Source: Muricea muricata (Eukaryota; Cnidaria; Anthozoa; Malacalcyonacea; Plexauridae). From it: DNA of 64,000 nt. The position numbers and the translations under genes were made by a program. This document shows, in pieces, positions 26,101-38,873 of the stretch. The DNA lies in contig OY979723.1 in NCBI GenBank assembly GCA_963855995.1, positions 13,778,713-13,842,712 on the forward strand, read 5' to 3'. The first letter of the stretch is position 1; every line of letters begins with the position of its first letter. A model generated the notes under the pieces. The model saw nothing but the letters and a program-made list of their open reading frames with translations, searched no databases and had not been told where the DNA came from.

Positions 26101-27519
26101 TAGCTTGTACTAAAGCAAGTAAAATACGTATGATTTTTTTAAACTTGTGTTTTATGCATTGACATTAAGTGTAATTCAAAACACGAGTAGAAATGCTTTA
26201 TTGGTTACAACACGCGAGGAGCAGCCGGGCATTTTGTATATCTGATAAAGCACGAATTGCTAGTATTCTAAATAGCTTCAAAAACGAGGATACTCTTTAT
26301 CCCCGTCTTGTAAGTTTGTTTACGAAAGGATTTTCAATATACAAGTTGTATAAGTCGAGAAAATCGTGGCAAAAAGTTTTTAATTTGGAAATTTATGTTA
26401 ATCTTTCATCCTCGAAAAGGTTGAACGAAACAGAAACACTTACCATAATATTTGCTTGTTTTTCTCTTCGTAGACAAAGTAGAGTAAAGAGGCTTAATGG
26501 TGCCATAATTTTTGTGTTGTAAAAGTATTTTCCCATTGTCCCCGCTTGACCATTTCTGCTTCCATTGGCTAAGCTTGCATTGCGCTGCCGTAAATTCTTT
26601 TAAGGCATCGCTCCACTGTAAACACATCACTGACTTTAAGTTAAGTATGTGCGTGTTTCTAATCAATATCCACCGAAGAGAGAGATCGTCGGTGCAGTGA
26701 CTTGTGTGATACATATTCTCGTTTTTCACCCCCAGACATTCTCCATTGCTGTTGTTGAGGTGATGCACATCTAAAGGTTTTTGAAACCAACTGATTAATG
26801 AATATTTCATCCAATAAATTGTTCCATCAACAAGTCAATATTTTGGGAAACTAATTAATTTACAATCTGTTAAGTAATAATTAAATTAAATGCATGTCTC
26901 ACAAATAGATTGTCATAATTAGATGTCTCACAAAGATTCGTTAAAGGCTATAATTAACATATTCAATGTATTGAAACTAAAGATTCAAAAGAGCACACTC
27001 TACATTCCAAACTTTGTATATAGTTCAGTGGACCTGAAAGTGGCATTTATTACCACGGAAAATCTTCTTTTCCTCGACGTGAGCTATTTCTACTCAATTT
27101 GTGAATACAATTTCTATATACATGCTGTATAGTTTATTCTTATGCTCCAACATTATGGGACTTGTACGCTGGGAAATGAGATTAGCGAAAATTTTGGTTG
27201 GAAAAATGAACACCATTTACTTACCATCTGGATTTGTCTTTACAGTTTTCTCTTCGTCCTTTGAACATTTCAAAAAGTTCGTCTCTCTGTTATAAATAAC
27301 TGTATTATAACCATCCCTCCAGTTACACTGGCAACTTTGTCTAACATTACAGGTCATAGTGCCATTATCTGTAAGTCTGAACATTTCATGATCGTCTTCA
27401 CAGTACAATACCTTGTCAATATCACCACGTATAATTTTGAACGATGATACTCTCCACTGAGTTGGAACTAGAAGCGACGTAATTAGAAAATAAATTCCAG
27501 TTATCAGTACAAGCTTCAT
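23152..27519 (-). CDS. Gene 5: lectin receptor, close relative of gene 4 with longer tail
   Basis: Exons complement(join(23152..23534, 23720..23763, 24163..24416, 25315..25443, 25696..25952, 26444..26770, 27225..27519)) give 562 residues. Residues 1-98 hold a signal peptide and a cysteine-rich module nearly the same as gene 4 (SFKIIRGDIDKVLYCEDD); 99-207 an R-type lectin domain (GECLGV, LRWILI, VMCLQW, KQKWSS); 208-336 the GCYRF module and WGGKLIKLDIQC...RHCAILK; 337-420 a long Thr/Glu/Lys stalk and a helix (VTIVTLLLFSFVSIVLL). The tail includes the 44-nt exon (RYAVSRKDDKGNQ), then YTQYEVP, YEYVDK, FPYDH, ISTIEPKPEVKEVETHD and YEKPYITVIG. This matches the front and the PYITVIG-like end of gene 7 and 8 tails. 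A TTAA-type element, a palindrome and a tandem repeat lie in its introns. Confidence 0.83.
23826..24045. mobile_element. MITE copy, reverse orientation of the 55777 element
   Basis: The reverse complement (GGGTTACAGTCC...CTGCGCATCGGTTCTGCT...TGGTTTAC...AAACAAAGCGTTTG) matches the element at 55777-56021 along most of its length. It lies in intron 5 of gene 5. The end at 23826 is less well defined. Confidence 0.7.
24931..25025. mobile_element. Palindromic element (GGTATTTCCAAGCACCCATGT family)
   Basis: The left arm AATACATGCATGGGTGCTTG is answered by CAAGCACCCATGTATT, with AATACCA/TGGTATT just inside. It lies in intron 4 of gene 5. A second copy lies just upstream of the same gene at 27571-27673, and the sequence flanking the two copies (GATAATCTCGCATGCGAG type) is also shared, in inverse order. 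A larger element may therefore be involved. Confidence 0.7.
25580..25670. repeat. Imperfect GATAATAACGTAAT tandem repeat
   Basis: Degenerate copies of GATAATAACGTAATGATGAT run up to within about 30 bp of exon 3 of gene 5, inside intron 3. A weaker ATGATGATTTT-type run lies at the matching place in gene 4 (about 20500-20540). Confidence 0.7.
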
Positions 27520-27570
27520 TTTGATTGACGATGGAGGTTCTAAAAAATATATAAAGATATCAAGTTATTA

Positions 27571-27673
27571 TTGAAATACCAACTTTATTTCGAGTGTTGA
27601 ACATGATATCTCACGAGTGAGAAATGTTCAACACGAGGAATAAGTCTGGTATTTCCAAGCAACCATGTATTTT
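27571..27673. mobile_element. Second copy of the palindromic element at 24931
   Basis: TTGAAATACCAACTTTATTTCG and GTGTTGAACAT on the left face ATGTTCAACAC, GGAATAAG and GGTATTTCCAA on the right, followed by ACCATGTAT as in the 24931 copy. It lies about 50 bp upstream of the gene 5 start codon and so may overlap its promoter. Confidence 0.65.
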
Positions 27674-28157
27674 TTTCTATTATAACTAGAACTACAGTGT
27701 TTTCTGGCGATATAGAATTCCATAATCATGTTGTTTAGTGAAAAGCGATAATTTTCATATGTGAAATTATCACAAATAAGCTCGCATGTGAGATTATCAG
27801 CTGAGACTCAGCAACAATCTCATTTCATAATCTATCAATGGGCCATTCCCTACGTGTGAGATAGTCAGAAACAACAGATGTTTGTTAATTGTATATTTTT
27901 GTTCTAATATCAGTATTACTGCTTATGCCCTACGTAGATCTGACAATTGATGCATCTGTGCAGCTATAAAGACAAATTCAATGTAAACAATTTGATTCTT
28001 GGTGTAAGACTTTCTCCTCCGTTCCTAATATTGATTTTGAGTAGGTATTACTTCTTAGCACTTGATAAATTATGTAAACTCCACACTGCACATGCCGATG
28101 GAAGAAATGCTCTCAAGTGAATATGCGTGTCAACCGGCAAGTTAAAAATACATTAAC

Positions 28158-28220
28158 TGCGGTGAGAATCGAACTCACGACCTTCACTTTGCTAGCCTCA
28201 CTCATATGGCTGTTTATTGA
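28158..28220 (-). repeat. tRNA-derived relic (T-arm with B-box)
   Basis: On the minus strand a perfect 5-bp stem GTGAG/CTCAC encloses the 7-base loop TTCGATT, followed by CGCA. This looks like a tRNA T-arm and polymerase III B-box. A possible GCC...GGC D-arm precedes it, but no proper anticodon arm or acceptor pairing can be formed. It is best read as a decayed tRNA gene or tRNA-derived SINE fragment. Confidence 0.35.
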
Positions 28221-30688
28221 CTGCGTAATAAATCCTGGATTTAGCTTTATAAATGTTTTACACCCGTAGTTAAGCTGAAGTATTTTGAAGAGAACCGCCA
28301 AAATGCTTATGCGTATAGCTTATTGAAAACGAATAAGCGTCTGTTTTCTTGCTTTTTGCTGTTGTGAACAGTTAATTTTCATTTGGACCTAAATTTAAGC
28401 AATGCATGGCAAAGCATCGGAGTTTTGTCCAGTAGGTTTAGCTTTAATTAAATCATGGTGAAAACTAGTGTTCCGATGTTAATAATTAAATAAAAAATTG
28501 GTGCCAGTAGATATATGCATGGTGTTGATGCTCTAATGCTTCTCCATGCACAGTTGAACACATAAATACGATATAAAAAATACACACGAAAGTTTTAATT
28601 ACATACATCTCCGAAGTTCCGAGCCTGTATTGCATACGCGTAGATGTTTACTAATACTAGACAAGATAAACGTACATTATGTTGATAAAGTGTTATTGAA
28701 GTTAATTACTAACCTGGCCTTGTGATTGATCTTGAGTATACATCACTGTTCTTTTTGCCTTCAAAATACCAAACCTTTTTATATAGCTACGAGTGCTTTT
28801 TTTCTTCTGCTAAATCCCAATTTTGAACTTTGCGCATGCTGTTTTTCATCTTATTTGTAAGTACGTCGAGTAGATAGGTCACGTTCAGTGACTTTGTGAA
28901 CGTCATTGCTTGCGTGATATGGCGTGGATTACATGCACTGACTCGAACGTTTGTGATAGAATTTTCGGGAAGTTAAGGCCGGGTTAAACAAAGATGAGTG
29001 TTGGTATGCAGATATTGTCACAGCTAGGAAACATTTTAAGTTTCTCACTGAAAAATAAAAGAATGAGTTCTTTCCTTTCAGTAAAATACAGGATTCAGTG
29101 CATGTGTTGGCAAAAACAGCAGCTAACCATACGGTAACAATATATGATAAGATAGCGTCAAGTCACGCGACTGCCAAGTTTAATCAACTCTCATATCAAT
29201 TGTAATCCTTGTTTGACTAATTTTTAAAGTCCAGGTACAATATTTCGTCCGCTTATACAACTGTAATCACTTCAAGATAAGGTTTCCGTGCAAAAACACT
29301 TGGACAAGCAAATAGTTTATGTCAGATGTAACATTGCCTCGTTCTTGAAGAATTCGATTGTTTTCATACCGAAGTTATAAACAATATGTTTTACAACATT
29401 TTGAGGTTTAAATAGCACGAGACAATGACGTCAATAATAATGACATAATATTATAAGTAATGTGTCACATCCAGGCCTTTCACGCGAAACCTCGTGTATA
29501 TTATGTGACGATTAGCCATTCTGTTTTAGGCAAGTGAGTACATGCAACGTGCTATCGATTGACGTGTGGGTTATCACAGATTAAGAATATTGATACCAAT
29601 AATATATTTTAATCTTTGGCGTTGTTCCAAAATGTCGCTTACTTACGTCATTAATTGATGAAGCGTGAAAACTTTCAAGAAAAGATAGTAAATATAACCA
29701 GACCTCAGCAATGCAACATATCCACCTATTTTAAAGAACTCATTCATTTTATATGTCACCTTTCACAATTGGTGACTACCTACCATGAACTCTCATCGTT
29801 ATTTAATCCGGCCTTAGCTTCGCGAAAAACCTGGTACAAATGTTTGAGTCAGTGTATGTATTTATCTTGTTTCCAAATTCCCAGTAGACTATATTTCCTT
29901 TACTATATAAACATTACAACTATGTTCCAACAAGTTTTATTAAAGAAAATAAAATAGATAAGTGAATGAAAACACTAAAATGGATTTCTATCCAGCGAAG
30001 CAGTCAATTCTTCACTGGCATTATGACTTCAGAATGTGTCGTTGGGCGCCATCTTGGTTGATAATACGAGCTTTAATTTTGCTTTCACAAGGAAGAACTC
30101 GGTTGATTCATCTTTTCTTGCTTTATCATATAACTGCTTTCCATCCTCTTCTTAGTGTTAATACTGCATGGGTTAAATTTAGCAACGATGGAAAGAAGTA
30201 TTTTAATTTGAACTTGTTTGAGAAATCACCCAAGATGACGGCGATTGGAAACTACCTATCTCGCTAAATCGCACTGGAAAAAAATTGATCATACATAGTG
30301 TGGAGATGTTTTTCATACTTTTGATTTGCCGAATATGCGTGACATTTTCTATACTAAGCAAATATACAGTTATTATGGAAAATCGAATTCCATTCAACTC
30401 CATCAAAGGTCCACACAATTGTAGTATTATATGGATTATCAATTTTTTCCCAGTGTCAATGGAAACTATATTTTTTACAAATTGCCGTATGGTAACTGTG
30501 ACTCACTATACACAAACTATGTGTTAGTAAAGTGACTGTTTTTGTTACGATCAAATTTCAGTTCTGTTGTAGTTAACCGACATTTGCTACCTCTAGACGT
30601 ATTCGTTTCCTATTTACAGTATAACGTTTTTATGAACAAGGTTGGTCCAAATTATTCTCGTCTTTGGGAGGAAGATTTGTTGTCCGGG

Positions 30689-33600
30689 CTACGTGTCATT
30701 TGGACCTTCCAGCACGGTGTACACAGGTCCACCTGAATGTGGCGTATTCTTGGCTACCTTTGAAAATACAAATACGTAGTGTTAACCTCAATCTTAAAGA
30801 TACTTGGAAACAAAAAAAACCCCTGAAAGTTATGATTATAATGCAGTGGTGTTTTTATCACATATGAAGACTCCTTCACAACTATAATGTCCTTTGTGTT
30901 TTGCTCATGAGTTATTAATGTATTTTGAAGTATTTTTCAATTGATTAATTTTACTTACCAGTGGCTTGGTTTCATCTTCTGGTTCTTCCAAAGTTAAATA
31001 ATGAGGAGGTGGATGTGGTTCTTCAAGGGTATGGTACGTTGGATTCGTAGAAGGATTTATACCATCACTCTCGGACTTTATTCTATCACCATTCTCCTCG
31101 TTCTTCGCTTTAAATTCTGGTGCTTCCAAAGTTGAATAATGAGGTGTTTGATTCGGTTCTTCAGGAGTATGATTCGTTGGATTCGTTGAAGGATCTACAC
31201 CATCACCCTCGGACTTCGGCTGCAGGTTGTTTAAATTTATCCTCGGTATGTCAGTGTTTGTCGCGTAATCATATTTTAGTTCAGGTTCTCTCTCATTCTT
31301 CGTCAGATTGTTTAAATTTATCCTCGGTATCTCAGTGTTAGCTGCATAGTCGTATTTCAGCTCAGGCTGGCCAGAATCTCCTCCACTCTTCGGAAATTGG
31401 TTTAAATTTATCGTTTTACCATTTTCAGTTTTCGCCAACGTATTTAAGTCTATTCTTGGCATTTCGGTGTTCTTCGCGTAATCGTACTTGAGCTCCGGTT
31501 CGCCGGGATCATCCTGGGACTTTGGTAGAGTGTTCAAATTCATCCTTGGTATTTCGGTGTTGGCTGCATAATCGTAGTTCAGTTCAGGTTTTCCAGCCTG
31601 ACCGTTCCCCTTTGGCGGAGAGTTTATATTTACTCTTGGTATTTTAGTGTTACTGGCATAGTCGTATTTCAGGTCAGGTTGAGGTTCTTTTGGTTTGCCG
31701 ATGGCTTGATTGTCAATGTACTCATATGCAACGGGCTTTGCTAGAGGTAAATAGTAATCCAAACAGAATCGTTGATGAATAACGGAAATTTTAACAGAGA
31801 GGTCGTTCGGGAAGAAAATACATATGTGACAAGGCTACAAGATGGCCTGACAGAAGATCAGAGCTATCTTGTATGTAGAGATAACAGAAAGCATATTGTC
31901 TTTAAAAACTGTTGTAAAGAATTTTCAACTAGTGGTTTTAATGCAGTCTTGTATAGTAGCTATAGCTAAAAACGACGAGTTCTTTTGGATTCAAAAAGGG
32001 GCTGCCATAAGTCTTTCTAAGGAAATGTCAACGATTGCCACTAAATTGTTTAACACATCCTTATTGGAAATGTAGCTACTTCTTTGTTACCTTCTTGGTT
32101 GCCTGGGGACGCCGGTGTGTCGTACATCTGATTTGGATCTGCATAAACTGGTTTGGATGAATATCTGGGACTGTTCAAATTTGCTGCAAAAATCCGTGTC
32201 ATACACAGTTTAAATTTAAAAGACATGTTGTGTACACTTATTTCTTCAGTGCCATATATGTAGCGAAGTAGAATGTGGTAGAATTACAATTTTATGTGCA
32301 CTATTGACAACATGAGCGGTCGTGTTGTATAAGAATATACGAACTCGAGGCGAAGTCGAGAATTTGTATATCTGATACAAAACGGACGCGAAGGTTCAAT
32401 GTAAATGGCTTTTGAAACTTTTCAATTTTATAGATCTGTTTTTAAGGAAATTTTGACAATACATCTTATATAAGGCGAGAAAATCAAAGTTGAATTTAGT
32501 GGAAATAAAGCTCCTTCAGGCTCGTGATTTTTTTAATGTTTTCTTAATGTATTATTGATGAGTTTCACAAGCATTGTTAGTTACCTGAGTCTTCTGGTAA
32601 TTGCTTCGCTCTGAAAAATAAAGATTCGTTTAACATTTCACGGTTACCTGAAATTACTGGATGTAATTTAACTATATTTACTGTGTTTTCGACATATCTC
32701 TCAACAGTAAAAATGGCGTGACACTATGACTAAACAGATCACAAAAGAATGAAAGATAGATCAATACATTGTTTAGAATTCCTGCGACAGTTACGACTAA
32801 ATCGAAATCAAGCATCAGCGTAACGTTTTTGTGAATAACAACAGATTGAGCCGGGCTGCATAAGTTTGACCGTTAAAATTGCCGTTGTTTCTATTCGCCA
32901 AGAACTGAGATAGTTATCTCAAAGCTGTGTAAAAAATTTTCTGCACCCTAAGAATGAAAGTTAGTGTTTGTTTGATCTCACGGTTAGTGCAATATTAAAT
33001 TAGTAGCAATGTATACATTACCTTTTCTGTCTACGACTACGGTAGCATATGAAGTAAAACAAAGCAAGGACAAGAATGACAACGAAGATAGACACTGGTA
33101 CCACAATAGCGACCGTCTTTGTCGAACTTTCTCCCAACTTTCCCTTTGCCGTTGTTTCTGATGGCATTTTTCTTTGTGTTTTTAAGCTTGGTTTTGGTGG
33201 TAGTGGTGTTTGAGTGGTCGTTGTTTTGAGGACGCAATCTCTCTAGATAAGTGATGGATTTTTCTTTTATAATTTCATATGTAGTTTGCCACTAAGTAAA
33301 TTTCACGGAAAGCAGGCGGGGGGGGGGGTATAGAGCGAGAATGCAAGTGTCAACTAACACTCACCTTTCTGTTATTTTCAATTGATTTAAACTTAAGAAG
33401 CAGACAGTGTTTTTCGTTTCCACATGAGACGATCAACTTTAATAATAAACCATTAAAAGTCTTTAAGGCTTCTTGATGTACCTGTAGAATGTTCAGCGAA
33501 AAAAGAAAAAAAAATGCTTTCTGTAGACAGTTTGTAAGTTTATTCAGTTTTTTATTAAAACAAAAAAATGCCCCAGTAGTAGAAATACTTGCCAAAGCTG

Positions 33601-36600
33601 TGAAGCCATCCAATTAAATATTAGGGTTGACGGGAAAGGCATGCAAAGCTCACCACTGCATGATAAACAAATGATTTTTTTTTTAAATATATAATTACCA
33701 GAATTTAGTATGGATAAGGCCGAATCTAGAGACTTGCGACATGGAGTCCGAAGTGTGTATGGGGGTGGGGTGGGTTCGAACCCGAAATTTTAAGCTGGAA
33801 TGATTGTGTGTCCATACAGTTAGTACCATTAAACTTTGTATTCATATGTAGTTAAAGTTTCTTTCGTAGAAAGGCGAATGTTTTAACATTTTACAGGATT
33901 AGTTGCAGGGAAATACGTTAAGGTTAAATTTGAAATAATTGGAAACCTCACCTTCAACGTTTGAGTATCGTTCGAATGTCTTTCTATCCTAAATTTTGCG
34001 TCAATTTCTTCATTAACTATTTTCAACCCCTCACGCTTTCCTAAGATTTTAGATTCCGAAGATTCGATTTTACACATTCCTGTCTTGTGAAGGAAGATAG
34101 GAGCAGAAAAGTTGTAAGAGAAAGAATCTTCACGACACGTGTTATTATTCAGATAAAGCAAGAACGTTTCATTTTGAAAACGATAGCAACCTGTAAACAA
34201 AAGAGGTTGAAATATTTGAAGTAGTATTTAGGTCGGCAGTAAATCCCGTGTTTGGCGAGAATAGTTTAATGGTTTTTGCCACGAGGGATACTGCGGAAGG
34301 CCGCTGCATGGTGACACATACAAGACGTAAGACATAAACTATAGAGTTTTGACTGGCAGTCACGCCATCTTCGTGCTTTCCCAACACAATCATGCATTTC
34401 ACTGAAGTGAAAACATAGTACCCTCTGACCCGACCTGAAGGTGGGGAAACTTTAATCAATCTCACTTACTTAACGCTTTACCGCGCAACAAAAAAATACA
34501 TTATAGTACAAAACCGATAAGTACGTTGACGTTAATTGGTGGGGGGGGGGGGGGGGGGGTATACATATATGTGTGTTCTTCTCGACTACTGTCTTTTGAT
34601 TTCAAAAGAAATACGTCGGGCAGAACACGAATATGTGAATGTACAACCCATCCCAATTGACGCTCTCGTCTTTGTCCAGGTGATAAGGGATTTGAATAAT
34701 CGGTGAATTACATTTAGTGATGAAATTTACAATTTTATATATCTATTAGGAAAACTTATTAGAATAAAGTTACTATTATCATTTGATGTTTGCGCCAATC
34801 ACACATTGTTCCATGAAAAGCATTGAATATATTAATAGCAGTATTTTCAGCGTCATGGTATTTTTTATCATAGACGCGACGGTGTGCATGAATATGATAT
34901 GTGCGAGTAAAGCTCAAACTGATCCATTTAATAGGATAAAATATTTCAATGAATTTGCGCGGTTTATCGGACGAGCTCTACTGACCTGTGTGCATGTAGC
35001 TGTTTCTGTTGATCTTGAGCCTGAGGCGAAGTGAATATTGGCTTGTAATCTCTGAGCCTGAGGCGACTAATTGTTTTAGTATAAATTTCCAGGTGTTTAC
35101 AAATAATAATCAACTTAACTTTATAAAAATTCACTTCAAATATGCTACTGTATAAAAAACCCCAGCAAAATGCAAAAAGACAGCGAATCTTAAACAATCA
35201 GAATGCTGGAAAATAAATAGTCACCTGGAAATTCATATTAATTGTTATTGGTTAACATAAAACTTAAAATCGTATGAGAAGTCTTTTGCTAACAATTGTA
35301 CCTCGCATTGTGATATGTGATAAACATCCGCTTAAATATAGTTTTGTGTTTTAATTGGCAAAAACTTTTTTTCTCAGTCTTGATATTTTGCGCTTTTTCT
35401 TCCATGATACTTGCACCTGTTTTACCTTACTAACCTTTGTAAGTACTGTTCCTCCGATGCAGCATGTTTCCTTCATTTTCCCAATACCTAGTGTTGATTC
35501 CTCTTATGCTTTGTGCCTGGTACGCTGGGTGCCGTCTTCTTAGTGCTAAATAGTAGCGTCTTCCACCTACGCACAGTTCACTGTGTATAGAAGTGCTTCC
35601 TTTTGTTACAACAGTGAACTGTCCATTCGTTTTCTTGCATTGCTTCATAGCTACTTCACCAGTATAATTCGTAACAGTCGTTGTGCACACATCTTTTGTA
35701 AGAAATTCGAGACATTGAAGAGTCATAACGTTCATAAGATGAACATTTCCTTTCCTCTTCACCCATATCCAACGCATATTGAGAGATGAGGAGGCAGTAG
35801 AGCAATTTCTTCCAACACTTTCATTTTTTTTATTTTGTTCTACAGTAAGACATCGCTGGAGATTTCTATTCTTTAGTATAAAGCTTTCCATTGGCACTAT
35901 AGAAGATCATTAAATTTTAGTTGTGCAATGTTAGATTTTGTTATATATAGATCAGTGATAATTTATGCTATTTGCATTATGTATATTTTGCAAATATATA
36001 TTTGGATATAAAATTTGCGAACTAGTAGCATACAATTATAAGCACTTTCTCTTCGCCCTGCGTCTACGTAACGTTACTACTACATACTCGGGAATGCTTG
36101 CGCGATAAAATACATCTAGATGCCGCTAAATTAAGTGACATTCTGAATAGAGTTTTACAGAACTTCTTGTGGATGAAGATTGACGTTGACCGAGAATATC
36201 ACATCCAATTACAAACGTTGTTTTCACTACCTTGAGTTCAGATACCGTCCTTTTGTATTAGAATTTGTGGAAGCTTTGAATACAAATATGATGTTTACTG
36301 AAGTGGTGTGATGAAACATGGAAGAGATCGTAGAGGGTGGTAAAGGGTATTTTCGTGAGCCGTGATTGTTTGGTATCTGTTCGTGTGAAATGCTTAATTT
36401 TGGTGCCGTGAAATGTGATTTGTTCTAAGTGTGTGAGGCGTGATTCTCAATAAAATTGCTCTGTGAAATAAGAATATTTCACTCGAATGTTTAAGAAAGA
36501 CTAAAATATCTTTGGAGGTCTTTCAGAGGTCGTTACATGTTGGAGGATTATACATGTTGTAAGAAATACGATCTCTAATTAAACAAACTGTAATTAGATG

Positions 36601-37711
36601 AAACGTGGTCTGCACCCCCCCCCCCCTTCTCACCCTCTTGATACGTGCAACAAAATACATCGTGAAAGACAGAGTTTATTCATTTCTAGGAGCTGTTACA
36701 TTTAAAGTTTTGAACGAAGTCAAACAAGTGTTAACGTTTAGACTTTGATTTAGCAGAGTTGTCAAATTCCGTCTGGATGAAACAGACTGAAGTAGTATTT
36801 TTTGAGGTATTTTGCACGATTATACATTTTGCTCTGTCTATATGTCGTTGAGCACTCTTGCATTTCGCAAACCAAAATCTGCATATTGGCAACATTTCAA
36901 AACACATCACGTCTGACTCAAGAGGATTTGCAATTTTAAGGCCTTTTGCAATTTAAAGATTCTTTGTCTTTTAAGCTGGACTGTGTATCAAAAGTAATAT
37001 TAGATTTCCAAATTTACGGTAACTAGTTTTTGGCGCGAATTTGTGTTGACCGTATGATGTATCAAAATGTTGGTATAGCATTAATTTTGGGCTTGAAGAA
37101 AAGATCGCTTTAATTGTGCCGTGCCTGAATATTTTGAATTATAGTAATGATTATCAGAAATTTTATTGACCAATGGGTCTAGGTTGGATTTGTTGCATTC
37201 AATGTTATAAAATGTAGGTGATATAGCCGTCTGAATTATATAGATCTATATACACTATGTCAACGAGGAAATAATCAATCATAAAAGTATTCTTTGTATA
37301 ACCTTCTGACTCCAATGTATTTTAGGTAGATAGCAGTGTTGATGTTAAAGATAGAAACTACGGCATGTACATAACCTGTGTATGTGTGATGACTGTTTTT
37401 TATTCCATACCTGACTCAGGGACAACCATTTCATCCGCTGTACAATTGCCCGTGCCATCTGTATTTGCCAGAAATGTTTTCCTGCCATATTTACACCGAC
37501 AACGTTCGCATTTATAATCTGCACAGTCAGCTCCGTACTTCTCACATTGCTCGTTCATACAGTTTGTTTGGTTTTGACATTCTAAGTTTTTAAAACTGTC
37601 GCGTTTTCCTCGCAAGATGTCAAATGACGACGTTTCTTGATCTCCTCTGACATAAACAACTAGATTAGCTAGACAGTACCAAGTGAAGGCGACTTTTAAA
37701 GTGAAACCCAT
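30689..37711 (-). CDS. Gene 6: lectin receptor with KYDYA-repeat tail
   Basis: Exons complement(join(30689..30757, 30959..31740, 32091..32183, 32585..32610, 33022..33242, 33365..33481, 33952..34190, 35435..35896, 37411..37711)) give 769 residues. Residues 1-100: signal peptide (MGFTLKVAFTWYCLANLVVY) and eight-cysteine module (CEKYGADC...CERCRC). Residues 101-254: R-type lectin domain (LNMRWIWVKRKGNVHLMNV). Residues 255-373: GCYRF...APIF and FNGLLLKLIVSC...HCLLLK. Residues 374-446: stalk and helix. The tail then runs through a 26-nt exon, a 93-nt exon (VYADPNQMYDTP), a 782-nt exon with five [KN]YDYAxNT units followed by YSTLEAPE, YHTLEEP and YLTLEEPE, and a 69-nt terminal exon ending GPVYTVLEGPNDT. 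GTAAGT at 30958 and the matching last exon of gene 9 support the terminal exon. An in-frame ATG at 37879 is a less likely start. Confidence 0.83.
34541..34559. repeat. Poly-G run (19 G) in gene 6 intron 2
   Basis: A 19-base G run sits in intron 2 at a place collinear with the 12-G run at 41722-41733 in gene 7, so the same tract differs in length between the paralogues. Other runs in this family: 33318-33328, 40887-40898, 50815-50831 (broken by one A), 52397-52414, and a 12-C run at 36615-36626. Confidence 0.9.
35897..37410. other. Gene 6 intron 1, collinear with gene 7 intron 1
   Basis: No gene lies inside. The sequence matches 45526-47056 (gene 7 intron 1) nearly throughout; for example GGAGGTCTTTCAGAGGTCG and CAAAATGTTGGTATAGCATT have near copies there. 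This shows that the 5' halves of genes 6 and 7 come from a recent duplication. A 12-C run at 36615 is shorter and broken in gene 7. Confidence 0.75.
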
Positions 37712-38873
37712 ATGTGTGTGTATCAACACCATATATGACTCGCGAATGAGTTTGTTCAGAGTAAAAACGATAGTTCTAAGGTTATATGTGCTTTCAGTGT
37801 TGATATTTGTGTATTCTGTCTCAGCCCTTGGTGGAAGTGTCAAATGACGAGGAAGTCTTGTAAGCTTATACTCTGACATCCAGTCGTAATTTACATAAAT
37901 ATATACGCTTACGTGCTAAGTTCCGCATCCGCAGCGACGAACAATACTGGGCGTAAATGATTTTAATAGTTATTAATTTTGTAAGTCTCACAGCCATATT
38001 GTCTAAAAGATACGAATAATTAATGTAGGCAGTTGTATTGCAGCTCCTTATACCAAAATATAATTTGATAATTAATCTTTGTACAGTTGTACCTAGTTAT
38101 AGTTCAAATTTTGTCCATTACATATCAATCATATGTACAAACACATTAAGTACTTGTACAAATATTTGAAGTGCTTTTCTTATCGGTGAAGTACTGTTTG
38201 CAAACATAGACTAGTCACCAATAAAGGCTTTTTTCAGCGAAACTTTAAAGAGAAGTGTTCGACTAAATATAATTGAAAGTAAACTGATAAAAATACTAAT
38301 GTGGCTAGGACCTTCTATGTACCTTCTATATCATCTATATTCTGGGAGGTCATTAGTCCAAGATGTTTTGTAATATTTTGTTATGGGTTTTAAGCCTTCG
38401 ATCACAGATTGAACAATGTAATGTTGCTATGGTTTCTTAGGTATTCTTCAGTCCGACTACCGTTATTAACCGTCGACTGGCACGTCACACATTGTGTGTA
38501 TCTGCCTTTTGATATTGGTGTAGAATCAATCGCACTGATATAAATAACCCTGGATCATGAATCTCAGCAATCTCATTAATCAAATTTTGAAGCTCGTCGC
38601 TCCCGTCTTGGTACTTTAGGTCCAGTGTTCTTTTCGAGTGTTTAAGCATGAGTGGTGTTAATTCCGTGTTCTCAGTATGGCGAATATAAATCTTAATCTA
38701 AACCCCAACCGTAACCCTGACCAACGTTTTATTTTTCATGTTTTAGCTTTGATGGATTGAAGATTTAAAAATTTGATTAGATTTAGGGCTTGGATTAAAA
38801 TTTAATTTCGCTTACTGAGAGAACACGGAATTATTACCCCAATCTGTTTCCTGATCCAGATGGTTTATTCATA
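37712..38873. other. Intergenic region between genes 6 and 7
   Basis: The part next to gene 6 (37712-38340) is nearly the same as 47358-47990 upstream of gene 7 and probably contains the promoter of gene 6. A small open frame overlapping a decayed tail repeat lies at 38485-38649. Confidence 0.6.
38485..38649 (-). other. 54-codon small open frame overlapping a decayed tail repeat
   Basis: The frame starts MLKHSKRTLDLKYQDG and ends QKADTHNV. A copy downstream of gene 8 (48001-48171) keeps start, stop and frame with one in-frame 6-base difference. The last 50 bases also align, in another frame, with the DESYVTVIDSTPESKADTHDD tail repeat of gene 7, so part of it is repeat debris from the tail exon. 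Whether it is translated is unknown. Confidence 0.35.

Larger units (their letters stand above)
27520..30688. other. Intergenic region between genes 5 and 6
   Basis: This is the longest gap inside the array. It holds a palindromic element at 27571-27673 and a tRNA-like relic at 28158-28220. Several plus-strand open frames of 60-100 codons at 29655-30870 are unlike known proteins and lack splice support, so they are not called. The remainder shows nothing recognisable. Confidence 0.5.

Noticed and set aside
29655-30267. Two adjacent plus-strand frames of about 100 codons
   Set aside because: No recognisable protein features or splice context; left as intergenic.
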